From Prostheceraeus crozeri (Eukaryota > Platyhelminthes > Polycladida > Euryleptidae): 64,000 nucleotides of DNA. The stretch is from NCBI GenBank assembly GCA_907163375.1, contig CAJQUW010016870.1, forward strand, positions 1 to 64,000, given 5' to 3'. The translations under genes were made by a program, and so were the position numbers. Below the pieces are notes generated by a model. That model made no database searches, had not been told where the DNA came from, and saw nothing but the letters and a program-made list of their open reading frames with translations. Position 1 is the stretch's first letter, and each line of letters begins with the position of its first letter. This document shows positions 51,104 to 61,680 of the stretch, one piece after another.

Positions 51104-52250
51104 ATAAAATGGACGACGTTACCTTGCTTGGCAAACCTAAGTCTGCACTCGCTGATCTGAAGAAATTTATTCCAACATCTGAGAACAGTGGTTTGGTGTG
51201 ATAGCATTGGCTGTTTTGACTCGATGCCTCTACAGGAGATTGAACATCTTCCTAACTTGAAGCATGTTCCTGACGACAACATTACTTTATTGAAAGCAGT
51301 CGTAGGTGATCAGTCGCTCGAGAGTTGATTATAGGATTCCATCGCACCTTTGAAGTTTTATGTTCCCACCTGAAAGTGCTATCATGTCATGATGCAATGT
51401 ACCTACTGAGCAACTGCTTTTATAACGTTTATACATAAACTTTTACATGGATTACGAACTTCCCATGCGTTTACTCGAATTGATATTCTCCAAAGAGTTT
51501 ATGATTCTATGATGCATGCGCTGTCTCCGATCCTTCTTAAATGAAGATTTTAACGATGACCAAAAGCGGCAAATTATTCTCCTTGTGAAATTTAGTGGTT
51601 TCGGCATCTCATCCTCAAGTTTTATAGCAGCTTTAGCCTTTTTATCGTCTCTCTATGCTTCGGATTCCACTTGTCAACGCATTTCTAGTGAATGGAAAAT
51701 CCAAGAATTAAAGATACACGAGGCAGCATTGAATCACTGGTTCACTCAGTGTCTTGCCCCTGTCTTTCCACTTCAATTCATACATAAACATAAGTCGTGG
51801 ACATTTCCTCTTTATAGACAGTTGTACAATTCACTCCTACTCACCGCTAACCAGCTTGAACGCACTCGACTATTCTCGGGCTGAATTATCTTTGGCAAAT
51901 GCAGTTGAAAGAAGAAAACTGACTAAATACAAATACCTTGACATCGACTTCTTCCTTCAGACTTTTTCCGTCGAAACTTGTGGTGGTTATGGAGAACTTC
52001 TTCGCTTTTTTAAAAAAGCTGGGTGTTCGAATCGGTGAAACAAACTGGTGAAACAAACGCAGTTCTATATTCACGTCAACGCTTGGCCATTGCCATTCAG
52101 ATAGGCAACTGCGCCTACATGTATGTCTCAGAAACTCTTCCAGCCCCTGAAGCTGCTCTCCTTTCCTACAATTGACTGTCAAAGTTTTTGCATGCAGCTT
52201 TGTAGTGCCATTAATTGTGTTGGTTTTCATATAATATAATTTTAATTTTC
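49732..52250 (+). mobile_element. Non-LTR retrotransposon remnant with reverse transcriptase
   Basis: Fragments on the + strand, in changing frames, follow the order of one polyprotein. KDGDIRRAVRIILS is near 50348, GANITALNKDGG near 50582, LGVRC...AAIHS near 50712, GEILVKLDFRNAFDTI at 50782 (motif with the catalytic Asp), and EGLQQGDPFAPALFCLGLHEAL at 50949. MDDVTLLGKPKSALADLKKF follows at 51110 (YxDD region). KSWTFPLYRQLYNSLL is at 51793 and QRLAIAIQIGN near 52079. Sequence between the last two is shorter than usual, implying an internal deletion. A small Cys-rich frame (49732-49887, CxxC pairs) may be its N-terminal end or unrelated. Many stops and frame changes; inactive. Confidence 0.8.
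51041..51103 (+). repeat. 63-bp poly-C tract (one A)
   Basis: Sixty-two C and a single A (51057) lie inside the reverse transcriptase, between LHEALRNFQSHH and the MDDVTLLG motif, where the protein normally has the residues leading into YxDD. On the opposite strand it is poly-G and so a candidate G-quadruplex. Such tracts are prone to length error in sequencing and to instability in vivo. Confidence 0.95.
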
Positions 52251-52930
52251 ATCATGATAAAAAAGATAATAAAAAGCTTTATTCCGATATGATAAACGCA
52301 TGACTGATATTTTGAAATTGAACCAAGATTATTTCTATGTCAAAAGTACTTCTTCAGATGCATATTGAAACTCCTTAGGCCTACATTTTATCAAAAATGT
52401 GGCACTAAAATAACCATGCATTTGTAAGGAAGAATTATTGAGAATTAATATTGTTCTTGAAAAATAAGTACACTAAATTTGAAGCGAGAATGCATGTTAT
52501 TCGCCATGGACGATTTATCGACGAGATGCGACAACTGATCCCATACATTGACCTGCTATCAGTAACATTAGCTATAATTCTCATTTAAGCGACTCGGTAA
52601 ACTTATGAAAAATTATGTCGACTAGACGACTAGGTTGTCATGGCATATTATTCTCAATGCTCATCAATATTCTAAATTTCATGCAGAGCTCCTTATTTGA
52701 CATTACCACGTAATGCTGATTATAATTAAGCAGTGTTGTTTTTGATTTGTTGAATGGCAAGGCCGTCAAGCATTCCCAGTGTTATTTTTGATAAGCATAG
52801 GGCATCAAATATTGCATTAATTCTGTGAAAACTGAAGAAAATAATTCTTCGTTTTCCATTGATTGAAGATGGCTGCCGTTATTGAAATCCATACTGTGTC
52901 GACATATTTTATCACGACACCGTATCCCAT
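52251..52930 (+). other. Spacer, nothing recognised
   Basis: AT-rich noncoding DNA. An A-rich stretch just after 52256 may be the tail of the LINE remnant. Confidence 0.45.
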
Positions 52931-53450
52931 GTAATCCATCATCAAGAATAAGTCAATTTAAAAACTGAGACAATAATTGCAATTAATTGATTGTGAATTG
53001 CATTGCTTCTGAAACTCCGCATTGATCGGCTCGGTTCATTAAAGAAATCAGATGTAAAATCGCACATGTAAAATTGTGCAACGTTTCACCGTAAATTTCT
53101 CGTTTTCTGTTTATTGAAAATTTGTTAGTGGTATTTGCCTGTATTTAAAATCAAAATTTGGTCGGTGTCGTCCTATTGTATCAAGAGACCGACAACAGTA
53201 AATGAAAGACAATGCATCATCAAGAATTAGTCAATTTAAATGCTGTAATTTAATTGTAATCCATCATCAAGAATTAGTCAACTTAAATGCTGCGAAAACA
53301 GTTGTAATTAGCTGACTGCTAATTGCAGTTCCTGAGATCAGCATCGATCAGGTCCGGTTCATTGCAGAGATTGGAAGATAACGTCTGCGACCGGGACATA
53401 AGTTGTAAAATTGTGTCCGCCAATTGTGCGCATCATCGTGCGACATTTAT
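52931..53450. repeat. Diverged tandem duplication upstream of H2B
   Basis: GTAATCCATCATCAAGAATxAGTCAA occurs at 52931 and 53256, each followed by related sequence: AATTGCAxT...TGAxAxC.GCATxGATC...GGTTCATT and then TGTAAAATTGTG. The period is about 325 bp. A third partial copy of CATCATCAAGAATTAGTCAA at 53215 shows an additional 44-bp local duplication. Noncoding. Confidence 0.75.
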
Positions 53451-53809
53451 CCCGTAGAGTAAGCCTATGTACAGCGAGACATTGAACAATTTAACTCGCA
53501 TGATTTTTACAGCCTGTGGGTGATGTAATTATGCGATGCATTCTCAGAAATTGTCTCATTGTTCAGTGTAGCTCGTGTCTTTATCAGCTAACTTCACATC
53601 ATCTGAGATAGATAACGTGCAGAATGTGTGTTCCCGCCATGAATTGGCAACTGAGCCTTCTTTAAGCTTGTGCTGTCATGACAAGCTCCTCTGGGTGTTG
53701 AGGGAAGGAATATGCACTACTTCATCTGATTGCGCGAGCGGACAGTTTCACAGCTGACTTTGCCACCTCCCATTTCTCTTTCATGGCTATGCAATAAACT
53801 GTAACTTAC
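53451..53809 (+). other. H2B distal 5' flank
   Basis: Noncoding. GCTATGCAATAAA at 53787 is near the histone octamer ATGCAAAT but not a match, so I do not call it. Confidence 0.4.
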
Positions 53810-54016
53810 TGACGTCATAGTGATGTCATTAATATTACATCACTTAAACTATCTGACGTCGTGGTGATGACTTAATTAAAACCTTCACGAGATTCTTCTC
53901 GCTCTCAGTTCGGAACATGACGTTTACAAAGATAAGGAATCCAGTTGAATGACGTCATTTTTAGCTATTCTATTAGCGTGAAGATGAAAACAAGGCAATG
54001 TTTCCTCTAATATATC
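53810..54016 (+). promoter_or_regulatory. H2B promoter region: CRE-like cluster and TATA-like box
   Basis: TGACGTCA occurs at 53810-53817 and 53950-53957. Near matches are TGATGTCA (53821-53828), TGACGTCG (53854-53861) and TGACGTTT (53918-53925). TGACGTCA is the CREB/ATF site. The TATA-like TAATATATC at 54009-54017 lies about 40 bases before the ATG, suiting the very short 5' UTRs of histone genes. No CCAAT box or octamer is convincing. Regulation by CREB/ATF-type factors is inferred from the sites only. Confidence 0.55.
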
Positions 54017-54056
54017 GAAATTCTACAATTGTCGCCCATACACGCTAGCATCAATT

Positions 54057-54425
54057 ATGGCACCGAAAGTCAGTGGCAAAGCTGCAAAGAAATCGTCGAA
54101 AGTATCGAAGGTCTCCAAGACCGATAAGAAGCGGAAGAAGAGAAGGCGTGAGAGTTATGCCATTTACATTTACAAGGTTCTGCGACAAGTTCACCCTGAT
54201 ACTGGTATATCAAGCAAGGCAATGTCAATTATGAACAGTTTTGTGAACGACATTTTCGAACGTATCGCCATGGAAGCCAGCCGTCTTGCTCATATCAACA
54301 AACGGTCAACTATTACCAGTCGGGAAATACAGACTGCTGTACGTTTATTACTACCTGGTGAATTAGCAAAACACGCGGTCAGCGAGGGAACTAAGGCCGT
54401 CACAAAATATACAGGTTCAAAGTAA
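54057..54425 (+). CDS. H2B: Histone H2B, intronless, slightly divergent
   Basis: 122 residues, the normal length. H2B pairs with H2A in the nucleosome core. The tail is basic ([18 protein letters not shown]...KKRKKRRR), followed by the histone fold from [36 protein letters not shown] to the C-terminal helix with [23 protein letters not shown]117 corresponds to the human K120 ubiquitination site. Unusual residues are M72 in AMEAS (usually Ala or Gly), I80 in AHINKR (usually Tyr, human Y83, which contacts H4) and G120 near the end. There is no intron, a short 3' UTR and a stem-loop 23 bases after the stop, as in replication-dependent histone genes. No other histone gene lies in the window. It could be a germline or solitary variant. 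Confidence 0.96.
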   Translation: MAPKVSGKAAKKSSKVSKVSKTDKKRKKRRRESYAIYIYKVLRQVHPDTGISSKAMSIMNSFVNDIFERIAMEASRLAHINKRSTITSREIQTAVRLLLPGELAKHAVSEGTKAVTKYTGSK

Positions 54426-54448
54426 CTACACGTCGTGAACGCTTGTAC

Positions 54449-54464
54449 GGTCCTGTTGAGGACC
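54449..54464 (+). terminator. Histone-type 3' stem-loop with atypical loop
   Basis: GGTCCT and AGGACC form a perfect 6-bp stem around the 4-base loop GTTG, followed by ACAACC. Position, stem and loop size match the SLBP-binding stem-loop at the 3' end of replication-dependent histone mRNAs. The usual loop is UUUC or similar; here the first loop base is G and the fourth G. No clear purine-rich downstream element (CAAGAAAGA-like) is visible. Confidence 0.8.
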
Positions 54465-55364
54465 ACAACCTCGATCAACCCGCTGTGTAAATAGTCTTAC
54501 ATTTTCTTAAACTTATGTTTTGCTTTGCTTCGTTCTTCCTTACCGTGTGTGGCAATAGACCAAGTCATAAGGAAATGAAACAGTTAATGCTGTTATCTGT
54601 AGCCGGAGGATTTAAAATAGTTGTGGGTTTCTAACAAGTCTCCAGTCGCTCTGTCAAAAGTGTATTAGTATTGTCACAGGATGGTGGAAGACTTGGGAAG
54701 TTAAATATTGTATGTCAGTTGTACCGACATGTTTGACTAGATGTCAACTCCCTATGTCTTCTAACACAAAAGATGTAGGTGCATGGAGTAAGTTACAGTA
54801 AAAGTGAATATGAACTGACTTTAGGGCTGTAAATTGCCAGTTCCAATGCGTATGGTTTTTATTGAGCCTTATTTTGACCAACACTGCCTACGCATAGCCA
54901 ATATTTCGTAAAGTTTGGCTCTTTCGCTCTCAAATTTTTCTCTATTTTCTGTTTTTGTAAATAGTAGGATGAACATCTCGGTATGACTGGTAGCAATTTT
55001 CCGTCGCTGCTGCTTGGAATAGTGGACTGAACTATTTAACAGAGAGGAATGCACTTCTATTTTCTAATTTGAAATTGCACTTACAATTTCTAGAAACCGA
55101 AAACGATCCAATAAAAATAGAATAGTGTAATAACTACTGCAATTGTATGTTGGTTGGCACATGCGCACAAACTACTCACGGTTCGCAAATCACCCACGCT
55201 AATTCATCAGTGATGGTAAAATTTTGTACGGTAGCGAATTCTATTTAAAAAAATGACCATGTCACTACAATTTTCTTCCTGTACTGGAGAGTGATGCGTT
55301 TCGAAATCTCGCGATTGCAATACATAGTATGCGCCCATTGCGAAGTTTCGAAATCGCCAATGTA
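54465..55364 (+). other. H2B 3' flank
   Basis: Noncoding. An AATAAA lies at 55112, about 690 bases beyond the H2B stop codon. A polyadenylated longer transcript is possible but unsupported otherwise. Confidence 0.4.
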
Positions 55365-55367
55365 TAA

Positions 55368-55545
55368 GGCCTCAGTCACTGCGAGCGTTTCCGAGCAAAG
55401 CGCTTTACAGCAAATATAAAGTCATCATTGCAGCAGTTGTAGACTGCCACACTGCGAGCAAAGCAAACGATAGCGATTAATAGCTTCCGGAGATACATTT
55501 GCTCGGGACGCTCGTGTCTGCTTTGCTTTCAGTGTGGCTGAGGCC
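55368..55545. mobile_element. PIF/Harbinger-type MITE, 178 bp
   Basis: The left end GGCCTCAGTCACTGCGAGCG and the right end, reverse complement GGCCTCAGCCACACTGAAAG, are inverted repeats flanked by TAA on both sides (55365-55367, 55546-55548). The interior repeats GCGAG/GAGCAAAGC words in both orientations. Too small to code. The TAA duplication and GGCC start suit Harbinger-type MITEs; its termini differ from the element at 38492, so it is another family. Confidence 0.8.
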
Positions 55546-55548
55546 TAA

Positions 55549-56252
55549 CGGAACAGCTGATAAGCGCAGATACAAATAGTGAATGGAAATTTAGTTATGC
55601 GAAAAAAATACGCAAAGCGTGCACAAAAGGCAACTTTGTGCAAAGCGTGGCCTGGAACACTGCTGCTGTCATATAGCCAGACCTATAAATCGTGTAGTTT
55701 GAACGAAGAGGGTAACCTAAATCTATTTTATGACATTTTGGGCAATTTTTTGTTTTCAATTTTGCAAATTCGCTTTCATTGAAAATTTGAATGTAGGCTA
55801 CAGTCAATTTTTCATGATGTACTAAAAAATCATGGGCAATCCTTACAGTTATGGTCTGGTTGAAAGAACGGTTCATGTGCTGTCACATTAAAATAATGAT
55901 TTGTATAATTTAAGTAGTTCAGAACGTAATTTCTTCCTATGCTTGAGACAGCCTTTTTTTGTTACTTTTCTGCCTTGAGCTAAACTTTTCATGAAGAAAA
56001 CTTTGCTAGATCGATCTTAATATCATGACCAAAAAAGGAGCCTATATCAAGACGAAAAAAAATGTTTATGGCTCATAGGATTTTGCAGATGAGTACGTTT
56101 TTTGAAAACTGTTATACAATGCATTAAACATTGAAAAGCAGCATGACAAATTATTTTCGAATGACAACTTTCGAGTCAATCGGGATGGATATAGTGAGGT
56201 TAGGTTATCTTGCTATTCAACACTCGGTGAGGAAAAGAGAGCATTAATGGCT
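55549..56252 (+). other. Spacer, nothing recognised
   Basis: AT-rich noncoding DNA. Confidence 0.45.
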
Positions 56253-57120
56253 TTAACCCTTTGAGACAAGACGTGCATGTACGTCTCCTACGCATTCATA
56301 TCATGTAGACCTGTAAGTCTAGGTTTCTGATAGTGTAAATCATCTCTGTGGTGTAAACTTTTTTTCCTGGGTGAATTGCAATCCCTATGCCTATAAAGCT
56401 ACTACGCAAAAGTTAATCAATTTCAGTTTTAGTCGACTTTGACGCCATATGGCCGGTTCTCCTTTGATCTTCAAACGTCCTGTAATTTTCTGCATATATT
56501 ATTTGTAGTTTCTAATCTCTAAATCGTAGAATAATTACACAGTCCTATTTCAATACTCAACGACGCACCACTGATGACCGCGTCATCCAAAATTTCAATT
56601 TAAAAAACCCGTCATGTTGTGACCACGAAAAGTAAAGTAATACTTTCCAAATAATCATATGTCATCGAAAATGATTTTATAATTTAGTGCACAACGAATG
56701 TAACGACGTTGATTATCGTGAAAGACAAAATTCGATATTTCAACAGCATATCACTTATTGATGCGGATGTGCGTAAGAAAGTCCTGATTGTGGGAGTCAT
56801 CCGCAAAATGCGGGTGACTTGACTGACAGGTGTGTATTCTGTGCAAAAAGTCGTCACAGAAGAATTTTGATACGTCGGCATGCATTTGACGAAAACTTTG
56901 GACTTAGGTATCGGTCGAGTGATGAAGCCAAAGAAAAATGTGTGTGGTTCTGATTATGGTTCGCCGAGTGAAAGTGACAATGATGACATCGCCGAAGAAG
57001 ACGTAGAAGAAATTGTTTCCTCAGAAAGCGATTGGCATTTCGTAAAGGCTGAATCGATGCATCATGTATTTTTCAGAACCCCAAATAAAACGATTCAAAG
57101 TCATCTCGAATGAACACCGA
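56253..57120 (+). mobile_element. Candidate second piggyBac-type remnant, left part
   Basis: TTAA (56253-56256) is followed by CCCTTTGAGACA, close to the termini of the 46519 element (CCCTTTGxGG), and then the near-palindrome AGACGTGCATGTACGTCT (56267-56284). About 600 bases on, a frame at 56880-57113 encodes an acidic stretch (SESDNDDIAEEDVEEIVSSE), of the kind found at the N-terminus of piggyBac transposases. No catalytic motifs or right end are found, so only a truncated left part would remain. Confidence 0.4.
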
Positions 57121-57807
57121 AGATATATAACAAGGGAAGTCTTTATTGCAAAGTACGGTTTCCTCCTACCGCAAAGAAAGGAAAACATACAGAAATTGCG
57201 TGGCTGGCAACCAAAGAAAGGACATACTTCTACGTGACACGCGCGTTCAGACAAGTCAACTCTTGTTTTGATTGCTTTCCAACATGGCATAATTTGTCAT
57301 ATGCATGTTTCTGAAGCCCCTCTGGGATTGAGTTACTATTTTTGGTACTTCTATTCTCTCCCCCATTTTTGTTGTTGTTGACACCGCGAGTGTTGCATGG
57401 TCAGCGATCTTCTCTTGCTCCTAAGTGCAGGTTCACTACCGTCGCAAAAAGTGAGAGTGTAAAATTCCTCTGGTTTACAGAAAATTAACTGCATTTGATT
57501 TGTTGTTCACTGTAGACAATAATCCCACGAAATTCATGATCACAGCTGTATCTTGTATTCAAACTCGGTATCCAAGGGACCAATCCTTCTTCCCAGGGTT
57601 CAGCAAGACTTCTCAGTGGTGTTGCGCATCACTAAGTGACATATCAAGTCTATTCTAAATCCAATGAGACACGTTTGGCGAAATTTGATGAATTTATTTA
57701 GTATTTTTTAAGATATTTTCGTCAGGAATGCGAACGAGGAAGTGAATTGACAACGCTCATAAGGTTTTTAAGTTTATACAGCGATTGAACCCATCTGAGT
57801 TTAATGC
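57121..57807 (+). other. Spacer, nothing recognised
   Basis: Noncoding, no protein domain recognised. Confidence 0.4.
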
Positions 57808-57847
57808 TTAACTCGTTCGACGCTGTAACCCGCTAGATGCGTGTTAC
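57808..57847 (+). repeat. Possible piggyBac-type terminus
   Basis: TTAA (57808-57811), CTCGTTCGACGCT, then an imperfect palindrome GTAACCCGC-TAGAT-GCGTGTTAC (57825-57847). The TTAA / short terminus / subterminal palindrome layout repeats that at 46515 and 56253. No partner end is identified, so the call is weak. Confidence 0.3.
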
Positions 57848-60800
57848 ATCAAACTTCAAAGTATCAGTTATATACTGTATATTAATGTGATATTTTTTGA
57901 ATAGCCTACTTGTCAAAAGTGGAAGAGAGTTTAGATAAAATTAAAATAAATTCTTTAACTTAACTATAAAGTTTGTATAAGTTGACGGAGGGAAAATCAC
58001 GGTTTGACCATGGACTAACTATAAAGTTATATTCAAACATTCATGTAGCCTATGTATGTATTTAATTGCCATAACATGTTGAGAAATGTATCGAACTCGA
58101 GTTACATGTTTTCCGGTTACACGCGAGGTTTGATTATCTCGACGTTATCTTCTATGCACTCTAATAGACAGATGAGATATAAGTTTGTTTTTTAATTGAT
58201 AACATTCCCAAAGGTAACTCCAACGATATAGAATCAGTTTTATGTATGCTACCCGCGATCTTAAAGTATGTTTGTGTCAGAATTCGTGCATAGAACGAAT
58301 TACCAAAATTCTGGGTCTGGGGACAGTTGTAACAGTGTGCGTCACTAAAATTGAAATTGAAGAATATAATCATTATAGGACTACTACAAACTATGTTGAG
58401 ACGTCCTACAAATGTCAAAGAATTCGTTTTCACGCTTACTTAATAATTGTAAATATAGTGCACTTATAGGGAATGATTTTTGCAGCACTGATTTTTGCGA
58501 ATTTTTACAGAAATGGACGCCATTTCATATTCAAGCCGCATTAGTTGTTCGTTGGATGTGTCAAGATCATGGATATCGAATGCCGACGATGGATGTTTGG
58601 ATTAATTAAGTTATAAGAATTATATAGTTCTCTGCCTACAGCTTTGGGACGTCCATTTTGCATATTTGAGCTCTCACATAGCCTACAATTTTAAATTCTA
58701 TGGTAACATGTGTATGTATATAGGCCTACTGCCGGTATGTGGTTGTGGTAGGCTAATTGCGGTGCATGTAGGCCTAAGTGCAACATAATGACTCCCACCC
58801 AGTAAATTTTGATCATTCTCAAAAATGTGGTATCCTTTTACGGCGAATGACATTTTGTGGAGCTGGAGCCTTTAAATTTCTATTTCAGCGGAAATTTTAC
58901 ATCGGACCTTCTATGGACATACTTTAGTCAACGCGGGTGGAATGCGACTACCGAATTCCTAGAGAAATTGAACATCAATCCAACTTTATGCAGGTGTAGG
59001 TCTACTAGATCTTAAATGGTCGCAAAATGCCGGTGTAGTCCATATTGTTTTTGAGGCTACGATCAATGAGCCTCGATAAGTACTGCGATTGCATTATGGG
59101 AGTTCAGTAAAAATTCTATCTACACTTCAATTCATATGCATCGCCTACTGAGCAAATTTGCACATCGATATTGCACTGCGCAGGCGCAGGTCATGTGCTA
59201 CATAATCCTTGCAAAATTCACTATTTTTTCATCAGCGCAATATCGTAGCAAAGTCTTTGCTGTAGGCTACGTCATCCGTCTCTTCATTATTGGAAGCTTT
59301 TCTGATAACTAAAATTAAGCTTTTAACTACGAAACAAAACATAACTAGAGTTACAAAAACAAACTCATCAAATAGGCACTTTTGTAATTATTTGAATCAA
59401 TACTTCATGAAAATCAAAATACTACATGCGCACAGAATACTCCAAGATGATGAACCGAATCAAAGATAGACATGTCAAAAAATGTCTCTGTACAATTGTT
59501 GTTAAAGTCTTGATTTAGAAAGTTAAGTAACGAAGGACTGGAAGACAAAGCAATATCATTGTACATGAAGACTACAATTTGCTGATAACATTTTGAACGC
59601 AATAGCAAAGTCGTGACAATTCCTCTTCGTTTGAAATACTAAATTTCCGAGATTTTTTTTTGAAAAAATATATACGATCAAGTAAAGCAGCAATATAGAA
59701 CAGTAGTACGAAGGATAGGTTCAATGAGCGGGGCTACATATCAGAAAACGTAACTGAGCAAATAAAAATAGCGCAATTACAAAACAGAAAAGCGTTTTTA
59801 ACCCCTCAAGGAATATTTCACTTTTGTCTTATGTACAATACATATTAGAAAAGGGTTTTCCAAACCTTCTCCATAGTACGTGTAATTGCTTCATCTCACT
59901 TTTTGTACACGTTTTCAAGAAGCAGTCGACGATTTATCTTCAAATTGATGGTAAAAACAGAAATTTGCCGCAACTCAACACAGCAGAATTGAGCATATTA
60001 AAACAAATATGGTCCTTTCAAATCTTGAAAACTTGAAACTCATCAATTATTGACAAATTAAGATTCCATTTATCTATGCCCCTTGAACAAGAATATTCCT
60101 GATTTGAAGAGCATTGATCTGTGTAAGAATAACAAAGGTGCATCACCAGAGAATGATCAATTGAGTCAGTTGTCGGTTCATTCAACATTCAAATTTAGGT
60201 GCAATAATGCGACATTATGCTTTTGTAAAAATTGGGAATGAGATGATGCTGATACCTCCGAATGCTTGTTTCGACTTTTTACACAAAGACAGGTCATTGT
60301 TTGTCACTGAGAGACAGAAAGAGCGAGTGAGAGATGTGAACAATTGATTGATCAAAAACGGCCTGGACGATCGGGAATGCGTGGTGCTCCAGAATTTCCT
60401 GGACGTCTGAAAGAGAAGAGTTTTGATAATGTTCAATTAATTCGCATAGTTTATAATACCGAAGTACATACAAAACATTATTCATTATAAAGAGGAAGAA
60501 AATAATATAATATTATAAAGAGGTTGAAATATGTGAAATGCAAAAAATAACAAGTAATCAGCTTATGAAAGCTTCCTAATTGCAGTTACAAAATAGCAAA
60601 GACCATTCCCTTTAATGCTTTCAGCTCACACATGACTGACTGACGTGCTTTAAAAGACTGCAAAAAAAAAGTTGAACTTCAGCCTTTTCACTAATTAATG
60701 ATTAATATTAGTGCCGAAACTAATTAATATTAGTACTAATGCTCCAAAAATACTGTTTTATCATTGAATATTTCTTAATTTCGGTTATATTGAATTGAAA

Positions 60801-61400
60801 AGAAAGTTTTAAGTTTGTTTACTTTCGAAAATATAAAGGGAAATACACCAAATTTCCAGAATATAACTGATATCTATTCGATGATGACGCGTCTTTATAT
60901 CGAATTTATCAGCGTTTACATACGAGTTTATCAGAAAGTGGTGTGATATTCCTCAGGACATTGATTTGATCTGACAAGAGTGCCAGCCAAGTTTATTAAT
61001 GCTTGCGATATTGAGTATGTAGCCATACATAGCTCGATTATCTAATCAACGGAAAAGCATTCCTTTATAGAAACCCGAATATTTAAGACAGCTCTCCTTG
61101 GCCATTACAGAGTCCAACTTGTGATTGACTGTTTACCAGTTTGCAATTCAATTCAAAGATAAATTGACGATTCGTTGAATAATTTCGAATATATCAAGTG
61201 TATCGCATTTATTAAGATGCTTGACTGAAAATCGCTAGCTCATATAACTTAAATGCCTCTTCTGCTGTACTGACTTTTTGTTTCGTTGTACCGTTTCATT
61301 GTCTTTACTTCATCGCTTTTGTTTCGTACCAAAACCGAAAATAGGAAGTTTCCTTCTTGTTTTACTCAAGAGACAAAGGCATGCTAGTGATGGCCAACCT
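57848..61400. other. No gene recognised
   Basis: AT-rich sequence with short open frames only; none shows a domain I recognise on either strand. Confidence 0.5.
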
Positions 61401-61439
61401 ATTACTGACAAGTCTACGTAAATACTGGTTCCACTTCAA

Positions 61440-61680
61440 GTGAGACGTTGACAAGCTTTTTTCCATAACTGCCAGCTTCCACTCGTGCGCAAAAAAGTTA
61501 TATATGGAAAAACCTTTTTCCATAGCTGCTGTCAAACTTTCCATAGTTGATGTCAATTTCTCATTTACGCAATGTTAACAAAGAATGCATTGAAATGAAG
61601 ATATCTCTATCCATTGTTCCACAGTTGATGACAAAATTTGCATACTCGATGTCAATGTGCAGATATCTATGGTACTTCTA
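61440..61680. repeat. Degenerate short repeats (CCATAGTTGATGTCAA type)
   Basis: Related words recur at irregular spacing: TTTTCCATAACTGCCA, TTTTCCATAGCTGCTGTCAA, TTCCATAGTTGATGTCAA, TTCCACAGTTGATGACAA, CTCGATGTCAA. They could be a decayed minisatellite. They explain the apparent open frame on the minus strand here. Confidence 0.5.
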